Below, one piece after another: positions 41,544 to 50,764 of a stretch of 64,000 nt of DNA. A program made the position numbers and the translations under genes. The notes under the pieces were generated by a model. The model did not search any database, was not told the DNA's origin, and worked only from the letters and a program-made list of their open reading frames with translations. The stretch covers positions 4,784,501 through 4,848,500 of the forward strand of contig NZ_JAZIFY010000001.1 of assembly GCF_036634195.1 (NCBI RefSeq). Direction: 5' to 3'. Position 1 is the stretch's first letter; the number at the start of each line of letters is the position of its first letter. The DNA comes from Streptomyces sp. P9-A4 (GTDB lineage: Bacteria; Actinomycetota; Actinomycetes; Streptomycetales; Streptomycetaceae).

Positions 41544-43259
41544 TCACGGCAGGTTGCGCACGTGCGGGCCCACCGCGTTCGACCAGGCGTTGCCCGCCGT
41601 CGCGTCCCAGTTGGTCGACCAGGTCATCGCGCCGCGCAGCGTCGGCCAGGCCTGCGCCGGCTTGTAGGTGCCGCAGCCGGTGAGCTTGGTCAGGCAGTCG
41701 AGCGCGTTCTTCACGACCTGCGGGTCGACGTAACCGCTGCCCGCGCCCCGGGGGGAGGCGGGGACGCCCAGGCCGACCTGGGACGGGGAGAGGCCGCCCT
41801 GGATCTGGATGCAGGCGAGCGCGGTGAGGAAGTCCACCGAGCCCTGGCTGTAGACCTTGCCGTCGCAGCCGAGCATCGAACCGCTGTTGTAGTACTGGGT
41901 GTTGACCACCGTGAGGATGTCCTTCACGGCGAGCGCGGTCTTGAAGTACTCGGTGCCGGTGCTCTGCATGTCGATGGTCTGCGGGGCCATCGTCAGGACC
42001 ATGCCGGAGCCCGCCTTGGCGGAGAGCCGGCGGAGCGCCTTGGTCAGGTAGGTCGCGTTGACCCCGTGCTCCAGGTCGATGTCGACGCCGTTGAAGCCGT
42101 ACTCCTGCATCAGGGCGTACGCGCTGTCGGCGAAGGCGGTCGCGGTGGCGTCACTGTTGATCGTGACGTTGCCCTTCTCGCCGCCGACCGAGAGGATCAC
42201 GGACTTGCCCGCGGCCTTCTTGGCCGCGATGTCGGCCTTGAAGTCGGCGGCCGAGGTGTAGCCGACGGCCGGGTCGAGGCTGAAGGTGATCTGGCCGGGC
42301 GTGGTCGTCGAGTCGGCGAACGAGACGGCGATGATGTCGTACGCCGCCTGGACGTCCCGCAGCTTCTGCTTCGCGGCGCCGTTGTCGAAGTTCTGCCAGT
42401 AGCCGGTCACGGCGTGCTTGGGCACGGCCGTGCCGGGGCCCGGGTCGGTGGGCTTGGCGGTCCGCGCCGACACGGCGGTGGACTTCGCGGACTCGCCCGC
42501 GGAGTTCGTGGCGGCGACCTGGAACTGGTACGCGGTGTCGGCGGTCAGCCCGGTGACGGTGGCCGACGTACCGGTGACCGCCTGCGGGTCGGCGCCGTCC
42601 CGGTACACCTTGTAGCCGGTGGCGCCGGAGACCGCGCCCCAGCTCAGGGTGACCGAGCCGGTGGTGACCGTACCGGCGGCGAGACCGGCCGGGGTCGACG
42701 GGACGACCGGGTCGGGGTCCTGGCCGCCGCCCCCGTCGGGGCCGTGGACGCTGACGTCGTCGACGAGGTACGGGGAGGTCCCGTACCAGCCGTGGGTGTA
42801 GATCTCGACCGAGGTGGTGCTCGCCCCGGTGGTGAAGGTGGTGGTGAGCTGCTTCCAGGACGGGCTGTCGGGCGTCCAGGTGGAGACGGTCCCGGTGCCG
42901 GTCCCGGTGCCGCTCGCGCCGATGTAGGCGTATCCGCCCTGGACCCAGGCGCTCAGCGTGTACGTCGAGTTGGGCTTGACCGTCACGGTCTGTACGCACT
43001 TGGCGTTGTCGAGCCCGGCCGGGGAGGCCTTGAGGGCGCCGGCGCCGGTGCGGACCGGGGTGGAGACGGCGGCGCCGCTCCCTGCGGAACAGGCCCAGTT
43101 GGCGAGGCCGTTCTCGAATCCGGCGTTCTTGGCGACGTTGACGTCGGCCGCCTGCGCGGTGCCGGCTCCGCCGACGAGGACGAGCCCGGAGCCGACGGCG
43201 AGCGCGAGGGCTCCGGCCAGCCTGCGGCGACCGTACGGGCGGGTGGTGGTGCGGTCCAC
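41544..43259 (-). CDS. secreted GH18 chitinase with carbohydrate-binding and FnIII modules
   Basis: This 571-residue protein starts at GTG 43259, six bases after GGAGG; the ATG at 43265 directly abuts that Shine-Dalgarno. Order: signal peptide (to about 38), a beta-sandwich binding module (about 40-170, NAGFENGLANWACSAGSG), FnIII (about 185-270), then GH18 (about 285-571) with the catalytic motif FNGVDIDLEHG and the segment VILSVGGEKG. It cleaves chitin. A DasR-like site and a related direct repeat lie upstream, as in other streptomycete chitinase promoters, so induction by amino sugars is expected. Confidence 0.95.
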   Translation of the reverse strand: MDRTTTRPYGRRRLAGALALAVGSGLVLVGGAGTAQAADVNVAKNAGFENGLANWACSAGSGAAVSTPVRTGAGALKASPAGLDNAKCVQTVTVKPNSTYTLSAWVQGGYAYIGASGTGTGTGTVSTWTPDSPSWKQLTTTFTTGASTTSVEIYTHGWYGTSPYLVDDVSVHGPDGGGGQDPDPVVPSTPAGLAAGTVTTGSVTLSWGAVSGATGYKVYRDGADPQAVTGTSATVTGLTADTAYQFQVAATNSAGESAKSTAVSARTAKPTDPGPGTAVPKHAVTGYWQNFDNGAAKQKLRDVQAAYDIIAVSFADSTTTPGQITFSLDPAVGYTSAADFKADIAAKKAAGKSVILSVGGEKGNVTINSDATATAFADSAYALMQEYGFNGVDIDLEHGVNATYLTKALRRLSAKAGSGMVLTMAPQTIDMQSTGTEYFKTALAVKDILTVVNTQYYNSGSMLGCDGKVYSQGSVDFLTALACIQIQGGLSPSQVGLGVPASPRGAGSGYVDPQVVKNALDCLTKLTGCGTYKPAQAWPTLRGAMTWSTNWDATAGNAWSNAVGPHVRNLP

Positions 43260-43644
43260 GTGCATCCTCCGGTGGGGGAGTTGGGGATGTGGAGGTGCCG
43301 TACGTCGTCGTACGGAGGGGTGGTGCTGGGGGAGTGCGGGGGGTTCGGGGGAGTGCGGACGGTGGCCACCGTTGTCGCAACAAGCTGGTCCAGACCAATC
43401 GCGTTGTCAAGACCTCTGGCAGCAAGCGCTGTTCGGGCGGGCGGGCGGACCGAGGTGGGGGAATCGCGGGCCCGGGCCCCCCGACCTCGAAGAAATGGAG
43501 GGAGCTTGGCGGATTGTGTGTTCACCACCCCGGGGGTCGTGGATAGGCTGCAGAGGCGGCAGCACCCTGCGGTGACGCCGTGAACGCGGTAAGTGATCCG
43601 CGGCCCCCGGGACGCGGGAGGCCGGCGGGGACGGGGGGTCCGAC
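43260..43644. promoter_or_regulatory. divergent promoter region chitinase / Tad locus
   Basis: This 385-base gap contains the chitinase control region (43384-43415). A minus-strand -35-like TTGACA lies within the second repeat. No small gene with good codon use is seen. Confidence 0.5.
43384..43415 (-). promoter_or_regulatory. DasR dre-type site and chitinase direct repeat
   Basis: GCTGGTCCAGACCAAT (43384-43399) is a near match to the dre consensus (ACTGGTCTAGACCACT as I recall it), with a perfect TGGTC/GACCA core. TTGTCAAGACCT at 43404-43415 repeats TGGTCCAGACCA (43386-43397) in the same orientation with an 18-base offset, resembling the paired 12-bp repeats described for Streptomyces chitinase promoters. 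Confidence 0.75.
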
Positions 43645-44514
43645 GTGCCGACAGCGATCGCGGTCACCAGCGCCGATCTGGCGCTGCCGCCGACCGACCC
43701 CGGGACCCCGCACGCCACCGTCCTCCCGCCCCCCGGCACGCAGTCGCTCGACGCCTCGATCGCCGACATGCAGCAGCTCCTCGCGCGCTACGGACACGTG
43801 GTCGTCGTCTGCCCCGCCTCCGCGTCGACCGCCGTCGAGAACCGCCTGCGCGCCGTCCGCGCCCTGCTCGAAAGCGACCGGATCGCCCTGGTCCGCACCG
43901 ACCTGCCGCCCCTCGGCGCGGCCGTACTCGTCCGTCAGCTACGGCAGTTGGCGGGCTGCGACTTCAGCCCCGGCGTCCTCGCCTCCGCCGCCCGGCTGCT
44001 CGCCCACTACATCTACGCCGGCGCCGTCCTCGGCTCCGTCTCCCGGCTCGACCGCGTTCCCGTCGGTCTCGGCTCCCACCTCAAGAGCTGGCTCCCCGGC
44101 GCCCACTTCGCCGTACTCGCCGGACCCACCCCCCAGATCGTTCGCATCGGCAACGGCGAAGAACCCCTCGCCGGACCCGAGTTCACCACCGAACTCCTCC
44201 TCGCCCGGGGCCAGCTCCAGACCGACTGGCCCACCTCCACCCTCGTACCCCGGTGGCGGATCCAGGGCGCGGTCCAGGAGACCCCGCTGCCCGAGGCCTC
44301 GGCCGGCTGGTGGGGCACCGGCAAACTCGTCGAGTTCGCCGCGTACCTCCCCGACCTGCCCGTCCTCTACCAGCTGGTCTCCTCCGTGCGACGCGAGAAC
44401 TGCCGCTGGTGCGCCATGGAACTCATCGGGGACCGCTGCGGATTCTGCGCCGCGCCGGTCCCGGCACAGACGGCACGACAGGCGCAGGCCATCGCGCTGG
44501 ACGCGGCACCGTGA
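43645..44514 (+). CDS. hypothetical protein with C-terminal zinc ribbon, first gene of the Tad locus
   Basis: This 289-residue soluble protein starts at GTG 43645 after a G-rich Shine-Dalgarno. The N-terminal half shows an alpha/beta fold (LLARYGHVVVVCPASASTA, LESDRIALVRTDLPPLG) like a small nucleotide-binding or receiver-like domain. The C terminus has CRWCAMELIGDRCGFC, a four-Cys zinc ribbon. It precedes cpaB by 100 bases and probably belongs to the pilus operon, perhaps as a regulator or assembly accessory. No family function is known to me. Confidence 0.75.
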   Translation: MPTAIAVTSADLALPPTDPGTPHATVLPPPGTQSLDASIADMQQLLARYGHVVVVCPASASTAVENRLRAVRALLESDRIALVRTDLPPLGAAVLVRQLRQLAGCDFSPGVLASAARLLAHYIYAGAVLGSVSRLDRVPVGLGSHLKSWLPGAHFAVLAGPTPQIVRIGNGEEPLAGPEFTTELLLARGQLQTDWPTSTLVPRWRIQGAVQETPLPEASAGWWGTGKLVEFAAYLPDLPVLYQLVSSVRRENCRWCAMELIGDRCGFCAAPVPAQTARQAQAIALDAAP

Positions 44515-44614
44515 AGGGCGTCGTGACCGGCACCACGTACCGCCGTAGTCCCCGCTCCCGTACCCCCCACCCCCGTCCGTCCGGACCCACGTCTCCGATC
44601 GAGGTAGTACGGCC

Positions 44615-45322
44615 ATGAACTCCCGCCAGCGCCGCGGCGTCATCCTGCTGCTGCTGTCCGTCCTGTGCGCCCTGGGCGCGTTCGCCGGTGTGCTCGCCGT
44701 CATCAGCGACGTGAACTCCAAGGTCGGGCCGGAGACCACCGCGTACCGGATCAAGAGCGACGTGGACCCCTACGCCGCCCTGAGGCCCAGCCAGTTCGAG
44801 AAGATCTCCATGCCCAAGCGGTGGCTCTCCGCCACCGCCGTCACCGACCTCCGTCAGATCGAGGGCAAGATCGCCGTCACCGAACTGAAGGCGGGCTCCC
44901 TCCTCCAGACCGACATGATCGTCGAGCGCCCCGCACTCCAGCCGGGCCAGCAGGAGATCGCCATCATGATCGACGCGGCCACCGGCGTCGCGGGAAAGAT
45001 CAACGCGGGCGCCACCGTCAACATCTACGCCACCTTCTCCGGCGACAAGAAGGGCGAGGCCGCCCAGTCCCGGATGATCGTCGCGGGCGCCCGCGTCCTC
45101 GACGTCGGCAAGCTCACCCCGATCGGCGACAGCGCCGGCCGCGCCGGCCGCACCGACGAGGCCGTGCCCATCTCCTTCGCCCTCTCCACCCTCGACGCCC
45201 AGCGCGTCGCGTACGCCGAGTCCTTCGCCGAGCACGTACGCCTCGCCCTGGTCGCCCCCACCACCGGCGGCGCCCCGTCCGACCAGCGCGACCGCACCTA
45301 CACGCTCGAAAAGGACAAGTGA
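44615..45322 (+). CDS. cpaB: Flp pilus assembly protein CpaB/RcpC with SAF domain
   Basis: This 235-residue protein has one N-terminal helix (about 9-30, ILLLLSVLCALGAFAGVLAVI), then an extracytoplasmic SAF-type part (EKISMPKRWLSATAVTDL, ITELKAGSLLQTDMIV pattern) and GVAGKINAGATVNIYATF. In gram-negative Tad systems CpaB helps the secretin; actinobacteria have no outer membrane, so here it probably acts in the cell wall. GAGG is ten bases before the ATG. It is followed closely by tadZ. Confidence 0.85.
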   Translation: MNSRQRRGVILLLLSVLCALGAFAGVLAVISDVNSKVGPETTAYRIKSDVDPYAALRPSQFEKISMPKRWLSATAVTDLRQIEGKIAVTELKAGSLLQTDMIVERPALQPGQQEIAIMIDAATGVAGKINAGATVNIYATFSGDKKGEAAQSRMIVAGARVLDVGKLTPIGDSAGRAGRTDEAVPISFALSTLDAQRVAYAESFAEHVRLALVAPTTGGAPSDQRDRTYTLEKDK

Positions 45323-45329
45323 GGCCGGT

Positions 45330-46595
45330 ATGACCACCAGGATCCTGCCGGCCGTCGGCGACCCCGACGCGGCCCGGTCCGTCAGCACCCTCATCGGGCA
45401 GCTCCCCGACGCCGAACCCTCCCCGCCGGTCACCGACTCCACCCAGCTCGTCGACACCCTCGCGCGGCTCGCCGCCGCCTCCCTCGACGAACTCCCCGAA
45501 GTCGTCCTCGTCCACGAGCGGATCGGCCCCGTTCCCGCCCTCGAACTCGTCCGTGAGGTCGCCCTCCGCTTCCCCGCCGTCGGCGTCGTCCTCATCACCG
45601 CCGACGCCAGCCCCGTCCTCTTCTCCGCCGCCATGGACTCCGGCGCGCGCGGCCTCGTCACCCTCCCGCTGGGCTACGAGGAACTCGCCAGCCGCGTCCA
45701 GGCCGCCGCGCAGTGGTCGCTCGGCGTCCGCCGCCACCTCGGCGCGGGCGCCGAACAGATCACCGGCCCCGGCGGCACCGTCGTCACCGTGAGCGGCGCC
45801 AAGGGCGGCGTCGGCGCCACCGTCACCGCCGTCCACCTCGCCCTCGCCGCCCGCGCCTCCGGGCGGACGGTCGCCCTCGTCGACATGGACCTCCAGAGCG
45901 GCGACATCGCCTCCTACCTCGACGTCCAGTTCCGCCGCTCCGTCGCCGACCTCGCCGCCATCACCGACATCTCGCCCCGCGTCCTCCAGGACGCCGTCTA
46001 CGTCCACGAGACCGGGCTCTCGCTGCTCCTCGCCCCGGCCGAGGGCGAGCGCGGCGAGGAGGTCTCCGACCGCGCCGCCCGCCAGGTCGTCAGCGCCCTG
46101 CGCGGGCGCCACGAGGTCGTCGTCGTCGACTGCGGCTCCCAGCTCAACAGCGCCAACGCCGCCGCGATCGAGATGGCCGACACCGCCCTCCTCGTCGCCA
46201 CCCCCGACGTCGTCTCCGTCCGGGCCGCCAAGCGGACCGTACGCATGTGGGAACGGCTCCAGGTCCGCAAGGCGGAGGAGACGGTGACCCTCGTCAACCG
46301 CCACCACCGCTCCAGCGAGATCCAGCCGCCCCTCGTCCAGAAGATCACCGGCACCCGGGTCGCGGGCGTCGCCGTCCCCGCGAACTTCAAGGAACTCCAG
46401 GCCGTCGTCGACGCGGGCAAGCTCCACGAACTCGACGCCAAGTCCACGGTCAAGCAGGCGATCTGGTCCCTCGCGGGCGAACTGGGCCTGGTCGGCGCCC
46501 CCGCCCAGGCGGCGGCGGGCCAGCCCGGCAAGCAGCTGGCCCGCGCGGGCGACCGCGGCTCACTGGGCCTCCGCCGCCGCACCGGAGGCCGCTGA
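45330..46595 (+). CDS. tadZ: TadZ/CpaE-like MinD-superfamily ATPase
   Basis: This 421-residue protein has an N-terminal receiver-like domain (about 1-140, VVLVHERIGPVPALELVREV) and a MinD/ParA-type ATPase domain starting at about 150 with the deviant Walker A VSGAKGGVGATVT (Ala where ParA has the second Lys, as in CpaE), then VALVDMDLQSGDIASYLD and VVVVDCGSQLNSANAAAIE. TadZ proteins localise the pilus machine at the membrane. It lies seven bases after cpaB and three before tadE. Confidence 0.9.
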   Translation: MTTRILPAVGDPDAARSVSTLIGQLPDAEPSPPVTDSTQLVDTLARLAAASLDELPEVVLVHERIGPVPALELVREVALRFPAVGVVLITADASPVLFSAAMDSGARGLVTLPLGYEELASRVQAAAQWSLGVRRHLGAGAEQITGPGGTVVTVSGAKGGVGATVTAVHLALAARASGRTVALVDMDLQSGDIASYLDVQFRRSVADLAAITDISPRVLQDAVYVHETGLSLLLAPAEGERGEEVSDRAARQVVSALRGRHEVVVVDCGSQLNSANAAAIEMADTALLVATPDVVSVRAAKRTVRMWERLQVRKAEETVTLVNRHHRSSEIQPPLVQKITGTRVAGVAVPANFKELQAVVDAGKLHELDAKSTVKQAIWSLAGELGLVGAPAQAAAGQPGKQLARAGDRGSLGLRRRTGGR

Positions 46596-46598
46596 ACG

Positions 46599-46961
46599 AT
46601 GCGTACCGACCGGGACGACAGGGGGCAGGTGGCGGTCGAGTTCCTCGGCATGGTGCCACTGATCCTGCTCACCCTCGCCCTGCTCTGGCAGGTCGTCCTG
46701 GTCGGGTACACGTACACGCTGGCGGGGAACGCGGCGGACGAGGCGGCGCGGGCGTGCGCGGTGGACGACGACTGGAGCGAGGCCGCCCTGCGACACCTCG
46801 ACGGCGCCTGGGCGGCGGGCGCGACGCCGAACTGCTCGGTCGAGGGCGGAATGGCGAACGCGGTCGTGGCGATCCGGGTGCCGGTCCTGTTCCCGGGGGT
46901 GGGCGGGCTGTTCACGGTACGGGGGAAGGCGGGCGCGGTGTACGAGGGGGAGGGGCAGTGA
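46599..46961 (+). CDS. tadE: TadE-like pseudopilin (first)
   Basis: This 120-residue protein has a prepilin-type N terminus DDRGQVAVEFLGMVPLILLT: a Gly cleavage site then Glu at +5 of the mature helix, for the A24 peptidase. One transmembrane helix is followed by an extracytoplasmic domain with two Cys (RACAVDDDWSE, TPNCSVEGG). It overlaps or abuts a second TadE gene. Confidence 0.88.
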   Translation: MRTDRDDRGQVAVEFLGMVPLILLTLALLWQVVLVGYTYTLAGNAADEAARACAVDDDWSEAALRHLDGAWAAGATPNCSVEGGMANAVVAIRVPVLFPGVGGLFTVRGKAGAVYEGEGQ

Positions 46962-46990
46962 GCGGGCTTACGGGGGGAGGGGAGACGCCC

Positions 46991-47365
46991 ATGGGCGCGC
47001 GTACCGGCAAGTCGTCCCGAGACCGGGGCCAGGCAGCCATCGAGTACCTCGGGTTCCTTCCGATCCTGCTGCTCGTCGGGCTCGCCGGGTTCCAGCTCGG
47101 GATCGTCGCGTACGCGGCCCAGCAGGCGGGTACGGCCGCCCGCGCGGCCGCCCGCGCGGCGAGCAGCGACGCGGAGGACGCGCCCGGCGCCGAGGCCGCC
47201 GGCTACGCGGCCGCCGACTGGGCCACCGGCGTCGACGTCGCCCGTGGCGGCGGCGAGGCCGTCGCCACCGTCCGCGTCCGCATTCCCTCCGTCGTGCCCT
47301 TCTGGAGCTTCGACGACATCACGAAGACCGCCACCATGCCCCTGCCCGACGAGGAGGACGAGTGA
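46991..47365 (+). CDS. TadE-like pseudopilin (second)
   Basis: This 124-residue protein has the same prepilin motif (RDRGQAAIEYLGFLPILLLV), then AGTAARAAARAASSDAEDAPG and a short beta-rich end. The ATG at 46991 (GGGGAG upstream) is chosen; the in-frame GTG at 46958, overlapping the first tadE stop, is equally possible and would add 11 residues. Two TadE-type proteins in tandem suggest a heteromeric minor pseudopilin. Confidence 0.85.
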   Translation: MGARTGKSSRDRGQAAIEYLGFLPILLLVGLAGFQLGIVAYAAQQAGTAARAAARAASSDAEDAPGAEAAGYAAADWATGVDVARGGGEAVATVRVRIPSVVPFWSFDDITKTATMPLPDEEDE

Positions 47366-47381
47366 GAAGGGACGACGAGTC

Positions 47382-48728
47382 ATGAGCCTGCGCGCCCGGA
47401 TCAACGCCCCCGAGGACCACAGTGGCAACGCCGCCGCCCGGGAGGACAGCCACCTCGTCGCCTCCTTCCGCGCCAAGCTCCTGGAGGAGATCGACCTCAC
47501 CGAGATGTCGGCGCTCGCGGCGGCCGAGCGGCGCGCCCGACTGGAGCGCGTCCTCGGCCACATCATCAGCCGCGAGGGCCCGGTCCTCTCCACCGCCGAG
47601 CGCGCCCAGCTGATCCGCAGGGTCGTCGACGAGGCCCTGGGGCTCGGCGTACTCGAACCGCTCCTCGAAGACGCCTCGATCACCGAGATCATGGTCAACG
47701 GCCCCGACCAGATCTTCATCGAGCGCAACGGCCGCGTCGAACTCCTGCCGCTCCGCTTCGCCTCCCACGACCAGCTGATGCAGACCATCGAGCGGATCGT
47801 CTCGACGGTCAACCGGCGCGTCGACGAGTCGAACCCGATGGTCGACGCCCGGCTGCCCTCCGGCGAGCGCGTCAACGTCATCATCCCGCCGCTCTCCCTC
47901 ACGGGCGCGACGCTCACCATCCGCCGCTTCCCGCGCGCGTACACGCTCCACGAGATGATCGGCCTGGGCTCCCTCGACGAGCAGATGCTGCTGCTGCTCT
48001 CCGGGCTGGTGCAGGCCAAGTTCAACCTGATCGTCTCCGGCGCCACGGGCACCGGGAAGACCACCCTCCTCAACGCCCTCTCCGGCCTCGTCCCCGACGG
48101 CGAACGCATCATCACCATCGAGGACTCGGCCGAACTCCAGCTCCAGCAGTCCCATGTGATCCGCCTGGAGGCGCGCCCGCCGAACATCGAGGGCCGCGGC
48201 GCCATCTCCATCCGCGACCTCGTCCGCAACTCCCTGCGCATGCGCCCCGACCGGATCATCGTCGGAGAGGTCCGCGGCGGCGAGACCCTCGACATGCTCC
48301 AGGCCATGTCGACCGGTCACGACGGCTCGCTCGCGACCGTGCACGCCAACTCCGCCGAGGACGCCCTGATGCGCCTCCAGACCCTCGCCTCCATGTCCGA
48401 GGTCAAGGTCCCGTTCGAGGCGCTGCGCGACCAGATCAACAGCGCCGTCGACGTCCTCGTGCAGCTCACCCGGCACCCCGACGGCACCCGCCGCATCACC
48501 GAGATCTCCGTCCTCGCCTCCCACGGGCGCGAACGCTTCCTGCTCGCCACGGTCTGCCGCTTCCAGGCGCAGCCGCTCGCCGCCGACGGACGGGTGTACG
48601 GGCAGTTCACCTACCACCCGCTGCCCCGGCGGGTCGCCGAACGCCTCCACCTGGCGGGCCAGCCCATCCCGCAGGCCTTCGGCGTGGCGGCGGACGACGC
48701 CTATCTGACCACCCGAGAGGCCGAGTGA
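47382..48728 (+). CDS. tadA: TadA/CpaF-type secretion ATPase
   Basis: This 448-residue hexameric motor ATPase of the Flp pilus has the N-terminal domain segment EPLLEDASITEIMVNGPDQI, Walker A GATGTGKTTLLNAL, ITIEDSAELQLQQSHVIRLE, Walker B region RIIVGEVRGGETLDMLQAM and the His box HDGSLATVHANSAEDAL. The ATG at 47382 follows AGAAGGGA. It sits between tadE and tadB and probably powers pilin polymerisation. Confidence 0.96.
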   Translation: MSLRARINAPEDHSGNAAAREDSHLVASFRAKLLEEIDLTEMSALAAAERRARLERVLGHIISREGPVLSTAERAQLIRRVVDEALGLGVLEPLLEDASITEIMVNGPDQIFIERNGRVELLPLRFASHDQLMQTIERIVSTVNRRVDESNPMVDARLPSGERVNVIIPPLSLTGATLTIRRFPRAYTLHEMIGLGSLDEQMLLLLSGLVQAKFNLIVSGATGTGKTTLLNALSGLVPDGERIITIEDSAELQLQQSHVIRLEARPPNIEGRGAISIRDLVRNSLRMRPDRIIVGEVRGGETLDMLQAMSTGHDGSLATVHANSAEDALMRLQTLASMSEVKVPFEALRDQINSAVDVLVQLTRHPDGTRRITEISVLASHGRERFLLATVCRFQAQPLAADGRVYGQFTYHPLPRRVAERLHLAGQPIPQAFGVAADDAYLTTREAE

Positions 48729-49669
48729 TGACCGACCCCTTCTGGCTGACGGTGGGCGTGACGCTGCTCGCCGCCGTACTCGGCGTCGTCGGCGTCCAGC
48801 TGTACGCGAGCGGGGCCCGCCGGCACGCGGCGCTCGTCGCCCGCCTCGACGACTCCGGCGCACCCGAGGCGACCGGCCGGCGCCGGCGGCGTTTCCGGGG
48901 GATCGACCGGCGGGTCCGGCGGACCGCACTCGGCCGGAAGCTGGAACTGCGGATCGCGGCCACCGGACTCGACGTGACGCCCGGGGAGTTCACGGTGGCG
49001 CTCGCGGCGACGGTGGCGGTGCTGTGGGTGGTGGGACAGGCGGCGCTGTCGCCGTTCTTCGGCCCGATCTGCGGGATCCTCGGTGTGTGGGTGGCGATGG
49101 GCTTCCTCAACTGGCAGCGCCAGAAGCGGATCGAGAAGTTCATCAACCAGCTGCCGGAACTCTCCCGCATCCTGGCCAACGCCACCCAGGCGGGGCTCGC
49201 CCTCCGGATGGCGCTCAGCCTGGCCGCCGACGAGCTGGAGGCCCCGGCGGGGGACGAGCTGGAGAAGGTCGCCCAGCAGCTGGCCGTCGGCACGTCCCTC
49301 GACGACGCGCTCGGGGAGCTGGCCGAACGGCTCCCGTCCCGCGAACTCGTCGTTCTCGTCACCACGTTGGTGCTCGCCAACCGGGCCGGCGGCACCGTCG
49401 TCTCCTCCCTGCGGAACCTCACCGAGACGCTGGAGGAACGCAAGGAGACCCGGCGGGAGGTCCGCACCCAGCTCTCGCAGGTGAGCATGACCGCGTACTC
49501 GGTCCCCGTGATCGGCGTCGGTTCGCTCCTCCTCATCGACAACATGCAGCCCGGTGCGCTCGACCGGATGACCGGTTCGGGCATCGGGCAGTTCGCCGTC
49601 ATCGCGGCGTTCGCGCTGTACGGGGTGGGCTTCGTGGCCATCCGCCGTTTCTCGAAGATCGACGTCTAG
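48728..49669 (+). CDS. tadB: TadB-like inner membrane platform protein (T2SSF domain)
   Basis: This 313-residue protein starts at ATG 48728, overlapping the tadA TGA; a GTG at 48725 is also in frame. It has two N-terminal helices, a T2SSF cytoplasmic domain (INQLPELSRILANATQAGLA, SLDDALGELAERLPSRELVV, GGTVVSSLRNLTETLEERKE) and C-terminal helices. Together with TadC it forms the membrane platform contacted by TadA. Confidence 0.92.
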   Translation: MTDPFWLTVGVTLLAAVLGVVGVQLYASGARRHAALVARLDDSGAPEATGRRRRRFRGIDRRVRRTALGRKLELRIAATGLDVTPGEFTVALAATVAVLWVVGQAALSPFFGPICGILGVWVAMGFLNWQRQKRIEKFINQLPELSRILANATQAGLALRMALSLAADELEAPAGDELEKVAQQLAVGTSLDDALGELAERLPSRELVVLVTTLVLANRAGGTVVSSLRNLTETLEERKETRREVRTQLSQVSMTAYSVPVIGVGSLLLIDNMQPGALDRMTGSGIGQFAVIAAFALYGVGFVAIRRFSKIDV

Positions 49670-49679
49670 GGGCCGCGCC

Positions 49680-50567
49680 GTGGACCTCCTCCTCGCCTTC
49701 CTCGCCGGGCTCGCCGTCGCCGGCATCGGCTACGGCCTTCGGCTCTACCGGGCCGACGCCAAGCTGCCCGACGACCTCAGGCTCGCCCTGGAGGTCGGCG
49801 CGACCCGGACCGGCGCCGTCGACTCGGCGGTCGACCGCCTGGGCATGCGCTGGTCGCCGGCGGTGCTCCGGCTGATGGGCCCCAAGCGGGTCAACGCGGT
49901 ACGCCGTCGCATCGACCTCGCCGGGAACCCCGGCGGACTGACCATCGACCGGTACGGGGCGCGGCGGGCGGTCTACGGCTTCCTGGGCGTACTGGGCGGG
50001 CTGCTGATGCTGTCGAAGGGGTCGTTCCTGGTCGCGCTCCTCCTCTTCGCGTTCGGGGCGTTCTGGACGGAGGTCGGGATCTGGTCGGCGGTCCGCATCC
50101 GCAAGGACCAGATCGAGCGCACGCTCCCCGACTTCCTGGATGTGCTGGCCGTCGTCGTCTCGGCCGGCCTCGGGTTCCGGCAGGCCCTGGAACGGGTCGC
50201 GGAGAAGTACGAGGGTCCGTGGGCGGACGAACTCCGCATCACGCTGCGGCAGATGGACATGGGCGTCAGCCGCCGTCAGGCCTTCGACGAGCTGCGGCGG
50301 CGCAACGACTCCGAGCAGGTTGCCCAGTTCGTGACGGCGCTCCAGCAGGGGGAGGAGCTGGGTGCGCCGATCGTCGACACGCTGATCCAGATCGCCAACG
50401 ACATGCGGCGCACGGACGCGCAGAACGCCCGCCGCAAGGCAGCGAAGGCCGTCCCGAAGGCCACGATGGTCATCACGACCCTGATGGTCCCGGCGACGAT
50501 GATCCTGCTGGGGGCGGGCCTGTTCCTGGGCACGGGGACGGACTTCGGGGCGGTGACGGGGGAGTGA
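49680..50567 (+). CDS. tadC: TadC-like inner membrane platform protein (T2SSF domain)
   Basis: This 295-residue partner of TadB starts with GTG 49680. Helices near the N terminus and at about 95-135 precede the T2SSF core LPDFLDVLAVVVSAGLGFRQ, ALERVAEKYEGPWADEL and MGVSRRQAFDELRRRNDSEQ, then a C-terminal helix (MVITTLMVPATMILLGAGLF). Codon use is strongly G/C-ending up to the end of this gene, unlike tadG downstream. Confidence 0.93.
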   Translation: MDLLLAFLAGLAVAGIGYGLRLYRADAKLPDDLRLALEVGATRTGAVDSAVDRLGMRWSPAVLRLMGPKRVNAVRRRIDLAGNPGGLTIDRYGARRAVYGFLGVLGGLLMLSKGSFLVALLLFAFGAFWTEVGIWSAVRIRKDQIERTLPDFLDVLAVVVSAGLGFRQALERVAEKYEGPWADELRITLRQMDMGVSRRQAFDELRRRNDSEQVAQFVTALQQGEELGAPIVDTLIQIANDMRRTDAQNARRKAAKAVPKATMVITTLMVPATMILLGAGLFLGTGTDFGAVTGE

Positions 50568-50764
50568 GCGCGGTGACATATTCGAGGGAAACGGCTTCGG
50601 CCGCGCAACTCGATGTGCCAGAGTGCGGGCTGAGTGTGAGGGGGTGGAGCTGATGGACCGGACAGCCGCGACCTGCCTCCACCCGATGACGGGCCCCTGC
50701 CCGCCGACCCCCCCGTCGGCGCACGGTGCCCGAACGCAGGCGTCCGAACGCGGAGGGGACCACG

